Made by a program: the position numbers and the translations under genes. A DNA stretch of 64,000 nucleotides. Origin: DAOUJH01 sp965248955. Its GTDB lineage: Bacteria; Chloroflexota; Dehalococcoidia; Lucifugimonadales; QGNO01. The stretch lies in contig OZ252212.1 in NCBI GenBank assembly GCA_965248955.1, positions 930,001-994,000 on the forward strand. Reading direction: 5' to 3'. Within the stretch, counting starts at the first letter, position 1. The number at the start of each line of letters is the position of its first letter. The notes below the pieces were generated by a model. That model ran no database searches, was not told the origin of the DNA, and saw only the letters and a list, made by a program, of their open reading frames with translations. Below, piece after piece: positions 1 to 9,933 of the stretch.

Positions 1-119
1 ACGCCAGCTTTGGGTTTTCTCAGGCATACTTGCAACGTCTTCCTGCTCCCCCGAACCATATCATTCCATGGATACTCTTCTTTGGCTTTGCAGAGTCTAT
101 GACACCACTGTCCCAATGT

Positions 120-1418
120 CTACGTGGATACATTCTGATTTTGGGGCACGGGCTGCTTGGCCAAAAGGGCCAACACGCCTGCCAGCAGATAGCAAGCCAC
201 GAATACCTGCAAAGCAATGGTGTAATCACCCTTCAAGTCGAAGAGAAATCCGGCTAGGAGGGGACCCCCCGCATTGGAGACAAGATTGAAAGGCAAGACA
301 ATGCCATTGATGCTGCCCAGGAACTTCCGTCCATAGTAGTTAGCCCAGACAAGCGTGGTCATCATCACGTAAGCGCCCCGGAACAGGCCGTAGACCACGG
401 CGAAGGCGTACAACAACGTTGCGTTGGTACTCCATAGCAGAAGCAACACTCCTGCAGCGCTACCAAACATGATTACAGTGACCACGTACCGTATCGGGAC
501 CAGGTCGGAGAGAATTCCAAACCCAATCCGTGAAACTCCAGATAAAATCGCCCAGATGCTCAAGGCCGTTGCCGCCTGCGCTGCCGTAAAGCCCATGTCG
601 GTAATATGTGGTACCTGATGAGCCAGAACCCCTGAAAGGGCAAGCCCCCCCGCGTTGAACATGAGAAGCAACAACCAGAAGGTTGGTGTTCGTACTGCTT
701 GAGATCTGGTCCACTCCGGCTCGGATGGCCCAAGTTCCTGGGCCGCCGCTTGGCCTGGTGCCCGGTCATCATCTTTAGAGAACCCGTCAGGCTTCAACCC
801 ATAGTCCTCAGGTTGCCTGCGCATCAGCAAAGAAACAGGGGCAACCACAGCTGTGGTTACGATGCCTAATACCACCCAGGTGGCACGCCAGTCAATTGAA
901 TCGATCATGACTTCCACTAAGGGTACCAACAAGGCCACGCTTAACCCCACACCCAAATCCGCGATACCCAACGCTCTTCCACGTCTTCGGACAAACCATT
1001 TGGAAACCGCGGTGCCGGTGACCAAGTTGCCAATACAAACGAAGCAGACGGAGCCAATGAGGCCATACAAAAGGTAGAATTGCCAGAGTTCCGTAATCAG
1101 TGCTAACCCCGCCGTGGCTAGACCTGCAGTGACAGCCCCCCAAAAAACGAATGGACGGGCGCCCCAGGCATCTACCTTTGGGCCAATGAAAGGGGCGGGA
1201 AGAACAATGGCAACGGAGCGTAGCGACAACGCACCCGACATAGCGCCTCGGGACCATCCCAAGCTCTCACTCATGGGCTTGAAGAAGAAGCCAATGACAA
1301 CCAGGCCCACGGCGCCGAACATTCCATTGCCCAGAAAAGCCCCGGCTACTACGCCCCAGCCAGGGTATATGGTCGACCTTCGACGCGCTCCGGTGTTCGG
1401 ATCGCGGTTACCCAACAA
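120..1418 (-). CDS. MFS transporter, OxlT/monocarboxylate-carrier-like
   Basis: A 432-residue membrane protein with about twelve hydrophobic segments in two halves. They are joined by a charged loop near residues 205-245 that carries RRQPEDYGLKPDG, a loop typical of the oxalate/formate and monocarboxylate antiporter branch of the major facilitator superfamily. It probably moves a small organic anion across the inner membrane. It is the last gene of the minus-strand run that begins with the M20 peptidase at 8073, so its substrate is likely linked to that pathway (inference). The start is uncertain: the longest frame begins with TTG and has no good ribosome binding site. Confidence 0.85.
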   Translation of the reverse strand: MLGNRDPNTGARRRSTIYPGWGVVAGAFLGNGMFGAVGLVVIGFFFKPMSESLGWSRGAMSGALSLRSVAIVLPAPFIGPKVDAWGARPFVFWGAVTAGLATAGLALITELWQFYLLYGLIGSVCFVCIGNLVTGTAVSKWFVRRRGRALGIADLGVGLSVALLVPLVEVMIDSIDWRATWVVLGIVTTAVVAPVSLLMRRQPEDYGLKPDGFSKDDDRAPGQAAAQELGPSEPEWTRSQAVRTPTFWLLLLMFNAGGLALSGVLAHQVPHITDMGFTAAQAATALSIWAILSGVSRIGFGILSDLVPIRYVVTVIMFGSAAGVLLLLWSTNATLLYAFAVVYGLFRGAYVMMTTLVWANYYGRKFLGSINGIVLPFNLVSNAGGPLLAGFLFDLKGDYTIALQVFVACYLLAGVLALLAKQPVPQNQNVST

Positions 1419-1526
1419 CTTGCATCTCTGTGTAACCTTAGAATTGGTTCGCTAGCTCAGAAATCAGCCCCATGTACAATTTAGGCAGACTCCGTAAACT
1501 GCCAATCCGCCTCACCTTTTGTCTCC

Positions 1527-2690
1527 TTATCTGGCTTCGAAAGGCCCCCAGACCACAGGAGAGCCTTCCTTCACCATCAACTGACCCTTAGCGTAAACTC
1601 TGTCGACATTCAAATCGGGATTCAGGACAACCAAGTCAGCATCGGCTCCAGAAGCGATGCGACCTTTTCGACGTAGATTCAGGACATGAGCTGGACTGGA
1701 AGTAACCGTTTCCAGGGCTGTAGACACGGGAACGTTCTCCTCTTCAACCAGGGCCTGCACCGTTTCCAGAAGACTGCTTATGGGAGCCACGGACACGTCC
1801 ACAATGTTGCCCGCGTCGTCGCGGCGCACGGAGTTGCCGTTGCCATCAGAGCTGATAGTGATCTGGTCGGCCGATACACCTGCATCAAGCAGTGACTTGA
1901 CGGCGCTGCTAGCAGGTGGACGCTCGGCAGGCCGGGCGGCAGAAGTAGCGGTGACATCCACGCACCCCCCGGCTTTGGCGTAGGCCTTGGCTTGGTCCAG
2001 ATTACGCGTAGAAGAACCCACGTGAGTGGGAACCATTTGTGTTATGGGTACATCGGAATGTTCAACGGCGTCGAACAGGGGCTGTAGGCCTGACTTGCCA
2101 CGACCCACGTGAACATGGAGCACCCCTGCCTTGTTACCTATGACACCACCCATTCGCGCCAGCGCTGCAAGATGATAGATGTCCTCTACAGAAGGTTGGG
2201 AACAAAGGGGATCGGATATCGCCAGCTTGACGCCAACCACTTTGTCTATAAAAGCGATGTCGTTGGTCACGGAACCCGTTATAGTGGGCGAAGGCAAGAC
2301 AAAGCCTCCCACATACATATAGGCGCTGATGCCCTCCTCCTCCAAGGCTAGGGCCCTGGCCAGTACGCTGGGGGCGTGTTTAGTGGTGCAGTCGTAACCG
2401 AGTACGCCCACTACCGTCGTTACGCCGGAAGGTGTGATCTGCGATAGCTGGATATCCGCGTTTCGGGAAATGGGACCTCCTGCTCCACCACCGCCAGCAA
2501 TGTGTACGTGGTTATCTATGAATCCAGGAGCTACGATTTTGCCCGCGATATTGACAACCTCTAAATCACTCCAGTGAGATGGCATGGAAATGTGCGGTTC
2601 AATCCTCACTATCCTGTCGTTAGCAAAGAGCAAGTCTTGAACGCCCATGTCCTCTGGGGTGTAGATATGGCCACCTTGTAACAGCAACAT
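1527..2690 (-). CDS. iadA: isoaspartyl dipeptidase-like amidohydrolase
   Basis: 387 residues, about the length of E. coli IadA, which cleaves beta-aspartyl dipeptides. It starts LLLQGGHIYTPED and has the metal motif GFIDNHVH (His61 and His63), a VKLAISD segment placing the lysine that IadA carboxylates, HVHVGRG and PTHVGSS histidines, and ISSDGNGN for the catalytic aspartate. The C-terminal DADLVVLNPDL segment is typical of the amidohydrolase superfamily. I chose the ATG at 2690 because GGAGG lies five bases upstream; a longer frame to 2822 adds an unconserved leader. The relationship is clear, but the true substrate may be another beta-linked or N-acyl amino acid. Confidence 0.88.
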   Translation of the reverse strand: MLLLQGGHIYTPEDMGVQDLLFANDRIVRIEPHISMPSHWSDLEVVNIAGKIVAPGFIDNHVHIAGGGGAGGPISRNADIQLSQITPSGVTTVVGVLGYDCTTKHAPSVLARALALEEEGISAYMYVGGFVLPSPTITGSVTNDIAFIDKVVGVKLAISDPLCSQPSVEDIYHLAALARMGGVIGNKAGVLHVHVGRGKSGLQPLFDAVEHSDVPITQMVPTHVGSSTRNLDQAKAYAKAGGCVDVTATSAARPAERPPASSAVKSLLDAGVSADQITISSDGNGNSVRRDDAGNIVDVSVAPISSLLETVQALVEEENVPVSTALETVTSSPAHVLNLRRKGRIASGADADLVVLNPDLNVDRVYAKGQLMVKEGSPVVWGPFEAR

Positions 2691-2769
2691 GTGATCCTCC
2701 CGGTAGAGCCGTGAAGCAAGCCACCATGAATGGCTCGCATAGACTAGTTTCCCTAAATGTGGCGAATTC

Positions 2770-4140
2770 TTATTCCCAGATACCAAGTCGCTCTTGGTAT
2801 TCTGGGTCAATCCTTGAAACAATCTTCAGCTTGAGTAACTCCTCATCAGGCACGGGAGTTCCGTAGGAGTCTGGCACGGGTGCGTAACTGATCAATCCTT
2901 CCTTTTCTAGTTCTTCAAGTTCGGTAAGTTCCATACCCAACAAGCCTACAAGGTACTTGTAATTGTCTTCGCCCATTTTAGGAGCAGGTTTTCGGACTTT
3001 CACATCATGCTTACTGAGCTTCCAGGGACGCCCAATTATCGCCCGAGAGCCCATCTTTCGATCCTGGGGATATACCACGCGTTCCAAGAAATCCCTATCA
3101 CGGTAGTGAGGGTCAACGTGCATGTCCAACGCGTCTACCACAGGCCCCGCTGGGATTCCAACTTGTTGCAGTTCCTCCATTAATTGGTAGCGGTCACGGC
3201 CTGCCGTCCATTCTGAGATAATCTTGTCGAGTTCATCGTGAGTTTTCATGCGTTCGGCGTTATTGGCAAACCTGGGTTCCTTGGCAAGTTCTGGCTTGCC
3301 TATAAGAGAGCACAGCGCCTGCCATTCAGCATCTGTACCTACCGAAATAGCTATCCAGCGATCTTCACCCTGGGCAGGATAGACTCCTTGTGGCGCCCTG
3401 AATCGGTGTCGGTTGCCTATACGCTCACCCGGGTTGCCGTTGGCAATGTAGTCAAGCAGATACTCAGAAATGTTCATGACTCCTGCTTGGTACATAGCCA
3501 CGTCAATCCACTGTCCCTTGCCAGTGCGCGCTCGACGACGTAAGGCAGCAGAAACTGCGAACAAGGCCGTCCAGCACGCTACGAAATCTACATAAGAGAT
3601 TCCAGCCCTAGCAGGATTCCCACCAATGTAACCTGTAAGGTTGCTCAGGCCATGAGTGGGTTCCATAGCTGAGGCTACCCCGGGATAGGTAGAGTAAGTC
3701 CCTTCACCGTGGCCGTAGCCCGTATTGGACACCATGATGATGTCAGGGCGTATCTTGCGTAGGTTGGGGTAGTCTAGCTCCCACCGCCGCATCACGCGTG
3801 GCGTAAAATTCTCGAAGACGACGTCTGAGATTTTCACTAGCTCTCGGAATATATCACGACACTTTTCGTTGCTCATATCCAGGGTAAGGGAGTCTTTGCT
3901 TCTGTTGAGCAGATTGTAAATGCCTCCACGGTTCCACCAGTCATCACCAGGGTCGCCTTCAGCGTACAGACCGCCCTGCCCACCGCGGCGAACTCCTTCA
4001 ATGTGCGCTGGCCCCTCTATTTTCACCACCTCGGCGCCGTGGTCTGCCATGATGCCAGCGGCGTACGGAAGTGCAAAAATATACGTGGAGTCCAGGATTC
4101 TAATGCCTTCAAAAGGAAGTGCTACCTGATGTGGTTGCAT
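2770..4140 (-). CDS. CaiB/BaiF family III CoA-transferase (catalytic Asp present)
   Basis: 456 residues, somewhat longer than the usual 390-430. Family hallmarks are ADHGAEVVKIEGP near residue 32, the NRSKDSLTLDMSNE segment near 80, VVFENFTPRVM near 107 and TGKGQWIDVAM after the active site. An aspartate at about residue 185 (GISYVDFVA) aligns with the aspartate of formyl-CoA transferase that forms the anhydride with the substrate. It should move CoA between carboxylic acids in the cytosol. The next gene upstream (ending 4156) is a second CaiB protein only 15 bp away, so the two may form a heteromer (inference). Confidence 0.87.
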   Translation of the reverse strand: MQPHQVALPFEGIRILDSTYIFALPYAAGIMADHGAEVVKIEGPAHIEGVRRGGQGGLYAEGDPGDDWWNRGGIYNLLNRSKDSLTLDMSNEKCRDIFRELVKISDVVFENFTPRVMRRWELDYPNLRKIRPDIIMVSNTGYGHGEGTYSTYPGVASAMEPTHGLSNLTGYIGGNPARAGISYVDFVACWTALFAVSAALRRRARTGKGQWIDVAMYQAGVMNISEYLLDYIANGNPGERIGNRHRFRAPQGVYPAQGEDRWIAISVGTDAEWQALCSLIGKPELAKEPRFANNAERMKTHDELDKIISEWTAGRDRYQLMEELQQVGIPAGPVVDALDMHVDPHYRDRDFLERVVYPQDRKMGSRAIIGRPWKLSKHDVKVRKPAPKMGEDNYKYLVGLLGMELTELEELEKEGLISYAPVPDSYGTPVPDEELLKLKIVSRIDPEYQERLGIWE

Positions 4141-4155
4141 GATGGCGCTCCTCTG

Positions 4156-5349
4156 CTAGACAACGCCCTGCTGCCTCAGGGCCTGAATGTCCTCATTGCT
4201 GAGACCTAGTTCCTCTCCATAAACCGCTTGGTTGTGCTGGCCCAGGAGAGGTGCGGGGTGTGTGGACTCATAAGGCGTCTCACTGTAATTGAATAACACC
4301 GCAGGCACTTTAATCCGACCCATAACTGGATGCTCTACTTCACGGTAGAATTCTCTACTTTCCAGGTGGGGACACTCGACCAGTTCTGGCACAGTCTGAA
4401 CAAAACCAGCCAAGAGTCGCCTTTTGGCGGCTTCGTGAAAGTAGTCCCATCGGCTCCAATTCTCAAGCGCGTCCGCCGCGACGGTGTCCAGCTCCTCTCC
4501 ATTTTCCATGCGGCTGCTCGGTGAGGCGAATCTAGCGTCACGCAACTCCGGTTTTTCAAAGAAGTCGGCTACATCATCCATTGTGGCCCTACCACCGCCA
4601 GCTGTCAGTGAAACCCACCCGTCCTTACAGGGCATAAGGTCCGTGAACATGCGGCCCTTTGGCAAGCGACGGCCGGGTACGCCACCTCTGAAGGCATACG
4701 GTGGCTGAGTCTCAACTAGTGTTGAAGAAACAACTTCGGTAATGGAAACGTCCACGTGCTGTCCTTCTCCAGTCATAGATTGCGTGAACAGCGCAAAAGA
4801 TGTCGTGACAGCCCCCACCAAGCCGGCTTCATACTGTGCCTGGTTACCCCCGTGCTTCAGAGGCTCCCTGTCTGTGTAGCCGCTAATGGACATAATTCCG
4901 GACATGGCGTACTGAATCAACTCTTCACCTTGGAAATGGCTATAAGGACCCGTCTGGCCGAAGGGTGTTATGGACGTCAGGATGACTCCGGGATTTATCT
5001 GAGCAAGTTCATCGTAGCCAAGGCTAAGAGTGGAAAGATACCCTGGCTTGAAACTCTCTACTACAACGTCGGCATGCTTCACTAGGTCGCGGTAAAGTTG
5101 CCTCCCTTGCTCGTGCTCTAGCTCTAGAGTAATCCCCCGTTTGTTCAAGTTTGCTGCAAGGAACTGAAGACTCTTTTCTGGATGGGGATTGTTTTGAAAG
5201 AAGGGGCCCGTTCTACGCAAAGGGTCGCCATCTGGAGGTTCTACCTTGATCACATCTGCCCCGTAATCAGCCAAATATCTACCGCACATTCCTCCCGCAA
5301 TTCCATAACTGATATCCAAGACTCTGACACCTTCTAAGACGCCAGACAT
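4156..5349 (-). CDS. CaiB/BaiF family protein lacking the usual catalytic Asp
   Basis: 397 residues from the ATG at 5349, which is preceded by AGGAAGGAG at good spacing; a longer frame to 5415 is less likely. It shows LADYGADVIKVEPPDGDPLRR near residue 30, NLNKRGITLELE near 80 and TGEGQHVDVSI. Where relatives have Asp about 22 residues before the TGxGQ motif, this protein reads NQAQYEAG, so only Gln, Tyr or Glu is available. It may be a non-catalytic partner of the adjacent CaiB protein, or use Glu. Catalytic competence is therefore unclear, while family membership is firm. Confidence 0.85.
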   Translation of the reverse strand: MSGVLEGVRVLDISYGIAGGMCGRYLADYGADVIKVEPPDGDPLRRTGPFFQNNPHPEKSLQFLAANLNKRGITLELEHEQGRQLYRDLVKHADVVVESFKPGYLSTLSLGYDELAQINPGVILTSITPFGQTGPYSHFQGEELIQYAMSGIMSISGYTDREPLKHGGNQAQYEAGLVGAVTTSFALFTQSMTGEGQHVDVSITEVVSSTLVETQPPYAFRGGVPGRRLPKGRMFTDLMPCKDGWVSLTAGGGRATMDDVADFFEKPELRDARFASPSSRMENGEELDTVAADALENWSRWDYFHEAAKRRLLAGFVQTVPELVECPHLESREFYREVEHPVMGRIKVPAVLFNYSETPYESTHPAPLLGQHNQAVYGEELGLSNEDIQALRQQGVV

Positions 5350-5427
5350 GGTCTTCTCCTTCCTGTGAGCGCTTGCAAAACCAGGGATGGAAAGGCAGGC
5401 GCCAATTGAGATCACTTCACGTTTGTA

Positions 5428-6783
5428 TTAATACCAGTCTCGATAGAATGTCTCGTACGGTACATACGAGGGGTGGACAGGATGAGGGACAGGTAGATGC
5501 ACGGGTCCGTCTTCCTTGGAGGGCAAATAGACGGTAGATGTACCCACTACTTGGGCCTCACCTAGCTGGTTCACACCCTGAAACTTGATACCTACAGCGT
5601 GATATTGGCGCTTGCCTGGCACGGCTCCCGGCATTGACTCGCCTTCCTGGACTTCTTTGAATTTCTTGACAACCTCACCGGTATAGATGCCAACATCACC
5701 GTAGAACACAGGTTTCCTTAGTGGAATGACCATGCGCCGGATGAAGCCATCATCGCCCATCCAGTTGCTCATGAGTTGCTGGCACATTTCAGTCCGCTGA
5801 ACTCCATAGTCAAAGGGCGCGGGCTGGCCTATGTAGGCGGCCAGCAACGCGTCTTCATGCTCTGCATTGGGAGTCCACGGCCAATTGGTCGCGGGATTGG
5901 TGTAACTCCCGTAGGAAGGTCTATACCGCACCCAATCGTAGGCAGGTTCAAAGGCCAAGTCGTCCCCGCCTCCACCGTCCGTCGAAGCTGCGGCCCAGGA
6001 CAAGGCATGGTAGCTTATCTGATCCTGTAGAGTCCACGGAACCATGACTACAGGACCAACTTTTTCCCCCACTTCCACTTCTTCCCAGTGCAGAACTCTT
6101 GCCCCTCTACGTTGTTGGCTACTCAACTGACTCAAGACTTCTTCAATTTGTTCCTTGTCATACTGATGACTCTTCCGTTCGTAGAGCATACGCTCTCCCA
6201 AGCGGTCCACAGACATGGCCCTAGCACTGCCCATGGATTTTATTGGCACCATAATCTGGGTGGCATAGCATTTCCCGATCAGGTCTCCATGAAAGTCCCA
6301 GTAGCGGTTTTCCGAGATCATAAAGACCAGTTGGCCACGAGAGCCGGTCTTTTCGAATATCTCCTTGGTTACTTTGGAGGACATGAATCTGGACCCTACC
6401 CTTACGACATCGAAGAACTCCCAGGCCGCGCCAGAGTAGTAGTTGGCAAGTGGATACCCGCCAGGACGCTTAGCCCCGTGAACCGAAGGATAACGCACCA
6501 GTGCCAGGATGGGGCCCGGCGCTATTTGGCAACCGTACTTGGTATTCTTCCCGTACCCAGGGTCAGTGAACAGGGGATTATTGTCCCCTATGGACTGGCT
6601 AAAGGCAGCGAGCAGCCTTGCATCAAATCGCTGGGAGTATTCGTAGGGTGGTCCTGATTGCTGGTATGGAGAGGGAGACCAGGGGGGTAGATGCTCTTCT
6701 GACTCCTGATCGATTTGTTCCCTGGATCTGACCATAAACTCTGTTACGGCTTCTTCAAAGGTCTGAGGTTTCGTAGAGCTCAT
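5428..6783 (-). CDS. FAS1-like/MaoC double hot-dog dehydratase
   Basis: 451 residues made of two hot-dog halves. The first carries the hydratase-like stretch SIGDNNPLFTDPGY near residue 65 and YGCQIAPGPI near 83. The second holds GQPAPFDYGVQR and NWMGDDGF near residues 318-346. The family hydrates or dehydrates acyl-CoA type substrates in the cytosol. A close paralogue is encoded on the other strand at 25140-26525. GGAGG lies seven bases before the ATG. It sits between the M20 peptidase (15 bp upstream) and the CaiB genes, which suggests it works on a CoA ester made by those transferases (inference). Confidence 0.8.
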   Translation of the reverse strand: MSSTKPQTFEEAVTEFMVRSREQIDQESEEHLPPWSPSPYQQSGPPYEYSQRFDARLLAAFSQSIGDNNPLFTDPGYGKNTKYGCQIAPGPILALVRYPSVHGAKRPGGYPLANYYSGAAWEFFDVVRVGSRFMSSKVTKEIFEKTGSRGQLVFMISENRYWDFHGDLIGKCYATQIMVPIKSMGSARAMSVDRLGERMLYERKSHQYDKEQIEEVLSQLSSQQRRGARVLHWEEVEVGEKVGPVVMVPWTLQDQISYHALSWAAASTDGGGGDDLAFEPAYDWVRYRPSYGSYTNPATNWPWTPNAEHEDALLAAYIGQPAPFDYGVQRTEMCQQLMSNWMGDDGFIRRMVIPLRKPVFYGDVGIYTGEVVKKFKEVQEGESMPGAVPGKRQYHAVGIKFQGVNQLGEAQVVGTSTVYLPSKEDGPVHLPVPHPVHPSYVPYETFYRDWY

Positions 6784-6798
6784 CCTGTCCTCCTTGTT

Positions 6799-8073
6799 TT
6801 ATGCTTCCCCATGATTACACACCTCCAGTGCAGTAGCAGCCAGCACCTTTGAGCAGTCAACCATCTCGCTAATAACGCTATAGCCGTCGTCCACGTTGTC
6901 TTCAAACTTGCCGGCACGTGGCCCGTATATGAGGCAGGGAATTCCGGCATTCCATAAATGGCACGTATCGTTGGCAGAGTAGGAGTTGGGTAGTACTGCG
7001 CCTATGAGATTCGGAGGACGCCCCGTGATCTTCTCATGGTTTCTGGCTACCGCCTGAACAATATACTCGTCCGTGGGAACGTCCAACGGATCCATAACCA
7101 AACGGCGCCGACCTTTAAAAAAGTCTGGAGTATCCGGCGGCGGTATCTCGATTTCGTATCGTAAGCTTGGATCTTCTTTGGTCAGCGGGTCTAATACGTG
7201 GCGAATGTCGGCGACTATGCTATCTATGGTCTGTCCAGGAACAAAGTGCACGTCCACGATAATGGTACAGAGGTCAGGAATGTAAGGGGGCTCTATGAGA
7301 ACATAGCTCTTTCCCCGCCCGCCGACGATACTTCCCAAGTTTAATTGGGGCATAGCAGGCAAGTCCTCTCGAGGTGTACAGGTGAACTTGACCTTTTGGA
7401 GAGCTTCGGTAATTTTAGCCATTTTGTGGATGGCGTTGACGGTTTTATTTAATTCTCTAATGTGCCCGGTGACTCCGTAGGTGTGAATGGCCATATGGAC
7501 AATCCCTGCATGCACGGTGACTACATTGCCCACACCGAATGGCTCTGCAACAATAGCTACGTCCGACCGCGGTCCATGTTGGGCAACATAGTAGGTCCCT
7601 TCCCCCCCTTGCGTCTCTCCAGCAACGCAAGCGACGATCAGATCCCCTTGGAGCCTTGTTCCAGACCTGCGAATGGCCTCGGCCGCTTCGATAACACTAG
7701 CCAGACCGCCCTTCATATTCTCCACGCCGTGCCCGTAGAGACGGTCCCCCTCCACTGTAGGTGTCCACGGGTCACGCTTCCACCCCAAGGTCAGCGAGTT
7801 GATGTCAATGTGTCCATTTAGCATCAGGCTCATACCACCGCCTGTGCCTTTGATAGTCGCAATGGTCTGGAAGCGCCCAGGCTCTATTTCCTGCAATTCC
7901 ACTAGGTAGTCCCTGCTGCGAAACCAGTCTGCCAGGAACATAGCCACAGGGGTTTCTTCCATCTTGAAACTGGGAATTCTGATCAATTCGCTGGCAAGCT
8001 CTACCAGCTCTTGTCTGTCGACTTGATCGAGTACGGTCTGGAGGTCTTTATTAGTAACCATAGCGACCCCCAT
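6799..8073 (-). CDS. M20-family peptidase/deacylase with altered metal ligands
   Basis: 424 residues with the ArgE/DapE fold signature: NGHIDINS (His88 and Asp90), RLYGHGVENMKGG, AGETQGGEGT and VAEPFG (Glu177). The bridging Asp of the usual DMKGG is Asn here, the second Glu of the DEE motif is Thr, and the last metal His appears as Asn in FEDNVDDGY. The catalytic-base Glu is kept at about 153. It may bind one metal, use an unusual site, or not be hydrolytic. It is the first gene of the minus-strand operon; the 210 bp to the divergent gene at 8284 should hold both promoters. An alternative start lies at 8061. Confidence 0.82.
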   Translation of the reverse strand: MGVAMVTNKDLQTVLDQVDRQELVELASELIRIPSFKMEETPVAMFLADWFRSRDYLVELQEIEPGRFQTIATIKGTGGGMSLMLNGHIDINSLTLGWKRDPWTPTVEGDRLYGHGVENMKGGLASVIEAAEAIRRSGTRLQGDLIVACVAGETQGGEGTYYVAQHGPRSDVAIVAEPFGVGNVVTVHAGIVHMAIHTYGVTGHIRELNKTVNAIHKMAKITEALQKVKFTCTPREDLPAMPQLNLGSIVGGRGKSYVLIEPPYIPDLCTIIVDVHFVPGQTIDSIVADIRHVLDPLTKEDPSLRYEIEIPPPDTPDFFKGRRRLVMDPLDVPTDEYIVQAVARNHEKITGRPPNLIGAVLPNSYSANDTCHLWNAGIPCLIYGPRAGKFEDNVDDGYSVISEMVDCSKVLAATALEVCNHGEA

Positions 8074-8283
8074 TCACGGTGAGCTACCTCTAAAGATGCC
8101 CTGATTCTAGGCAAAATGATAGTCCCTGTCTATACCCCTGCTCTATAGCATGGGCGAAACCATTTAAACGATATGTACTTCCCAAGATACGATGACGGTT
8201 CAATGGAAGGAAAGTTGCATTGACGGAGGTGAGCCAAGATGCAACCATTGGGCTGAAGGTCGATCGAAACCAAGGAGGGAAAT

Positions 8284-9063
8284 ATGGCAGATGAAGTACT
8301 GTTTGAGACGGATGGGCATGTGGCCGTCATAACGTTGAACCGGCCCCAGGTGCACAATGCAGTGAATCCGGAAATGGCTTCCGCTCTGAGGGCAGCCTAC
8401 CAACAGTTCCGGGATGACCGGAATTTGCGGGTTGCAGTGCTTACAGGCGCGGGGGAGAAAGCATTCACCGCCGGCGCGGACCTCAAGGTAATGGCTTCAA
8501 ATGCGAATATAGACCCTGCGGAGAACTACTGGTGGCCCCCTGTTGACAGTGGATATGTCGAAGTGTGGAAGCCGGTTGTCGCTGCCGTTAACGGTTATTG
8601 CTACGCTGAGGGATTGAACATACTATCCCACATCACTGACATTCGCATTGCGTCTGATACCGCTACCTTCTGCTATGCAGAGATCTTACGAGGATTCAGC
8701 GGCACGGGTTACGCTATAGAGAATCTGGTTCGTCAAGTCCCGTATGCTATAGCTATGGACTGGCTACTCTCAGGCAAGGTATTCAACGCCGAAGAGGCGC
8801 ATCGCTATGGGCTTGTCAACGAAGTAGTGCCCCTGTCCCAGGTGAAGGACAGAGCTATTGAGAAAGCTCAGGAGATATCAAAGCTGGCTCCCATTGCAGT
8901 GCGTGCGATAAAGGAGGTTGTGGTAAGAGGGCTCTCTATGGATCTTCCCAATGCAATCCGGTTCGCCAATACCGTTGGCATTATGACCCGGTTTACAGAG
9001 GATGCGAAGGAAGGTCCGCGGGCATTTGTTGAGAAGAGAGATCCGGTGTACAAAGGACGTTAG
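8284..9063 (+). CDS. enoyl-CoA hydratase/isomerase family protein
   Basis: 259 residues, the standard crotonase length. The oxyanion-hole regions are FTAGADL near 61 and VNGYCYAEG near 102. Of the two glutamates that activate water in enoyl-CoA hydratase, the first position is Asn112 (AEGLNIL) and the second is kept as Glu133 (FCYAEIL). One acidic residue is more typical of isomerases or of other crotonase reactions. AAGGAGGG lies just before the ATG. Transcribed away from the M20 operon, it probably belongs to the same CoA-ester pathway. Confidence 0.88.
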   Translation: MADEVLFETDGHVAVITLNRPQVHNAVNPEMASALRAAYQQFRDDRNLRVAVLTGAGEKAFTAGADLKVMASNANIDPAENYWWPPVDSGYVEVWKPVVAAVNGYCYAEGLNILSHITDIRIASDTATFCYAEILRGFSGTGYAIENLVRQVPYAIAMDWLLSGKVFNAEEAHRYGLVNEVVPLSQVKDRAIEKAQEISKLAPIAVRAIKEVVVRGLSMDLPNAIRFANTVGIMTRFTEDAKEGPRAFVEKRDPVYKGR

Positions 9064-9219
9064 TCTATAAACCAAGCCATGAGTAACCGAGGGTTGACTC
9101 GGCAATATAAGGGGAATATGTTTTAGCTGCTGGTGCGAGAGGCTGGGTTCTGGGCGATGGCCTCATCTTATCTTAAGTGTAGCGTGAGGATACCATTGGA
9201 AAAGGAGCGGCCTTTGCAA

Positions 9220-9933
9220 ATGAAACGGCAAATAGGTGTGGAGACTAACACCTACTCTATCGTCGGCAGATGTCAACGCACCGGTATGCTGGGCATAGCG
9301 GGAACTACTTCGGACATCGCCATAGGGTCTCGTTGCCCACATGTCAAACCCTTGGTTGGCGCCGTTACTACCCAGGCTTCCACCGATCCGCGTTTGGGGA
9401 GCTTTGCGTTGCGTCTGATGGCAATGGGTTACTCAGCGCCCGCCGCTCTAGACGAGCTCTCACGGTCGGATCCTCATATTGAGAGGCGCCAGTTAGGTCT
9501 GGTGGATGCCGATGGAAACGTGGCGGCTCGCACAGGAGATCTTAATCAGCCATGGGCCGGACACCACATAGGTGATGAATACGTGGCTCTGGGGAATGGC
9601 CTCGTAGGAGAACAGGTGGTAGAAGCCATGGCCGTAGCTTTTGAAAAGCACGAGGCAAGTGACCTGGAAGACCGGCTTTTGCTATCTTTAGAGTCAGGGC
9701 TAGCCGTAGGAGGCGAGAAGGCGGACATGACACCCTGGCACTCGGCCACGGTTCTGGTCTACGGCAACGATCCATTCCCACGGGTAGATCTACGAGTGGA
9801 CGAGCACCTATCCGCAGTGATGGAGCTACGTAGAATTTTGGACATTTACCGGCAACGATTGGACTTCTTCATTCTCCGGGCCAGGGATCCCGACGCTGCC
9901 CGACGCGCCGCAGAGAGCTCCCAACCGAGTTAG
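9220..9933 (+). CDS. DUF1028 family protein (Ntn-hydrolase fold)
   Basis: 237 residues from the ATG at 9220, with AAAGGAG about 12 bases upstream; an upstream in-frame start at 9133 adds residues that do not look conserved. Family features are NTYSIVGRCQRTGMLG at the start, HVKPLVGAVTTQAST, GLVDADGNVAARTGD and GNGLVGEQVVEAM. DUF1028 proteins are predicted N-terminal-nucleophile type hydrolases often found near peptidases and amidases. The exact reaction is unknown. It lies between a crotonase and an amidohydrolase, all on the plus strand. Confidence 0.85.
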   Translation: MKRQIGVETNTYSIVGRCQRTGMLGIAGTTSDIAIGSRCPHVKPLVGAVTTQASTDPRLGSFALRLMAMGYSAPAALDELSRSDPHIERRQLGLVDADGNVAARTGDLNQPWAGHHIGDEYVALGNGLVGEQVVEAMAVAFEKHEASDLEDRLLLSLESGLAVGGEKADMTPWHSATVLVYGNDPFPRVDLRVDEHLSAVMELRRILDIYRQRLDFFILRARDPDAARRAAESSQPS

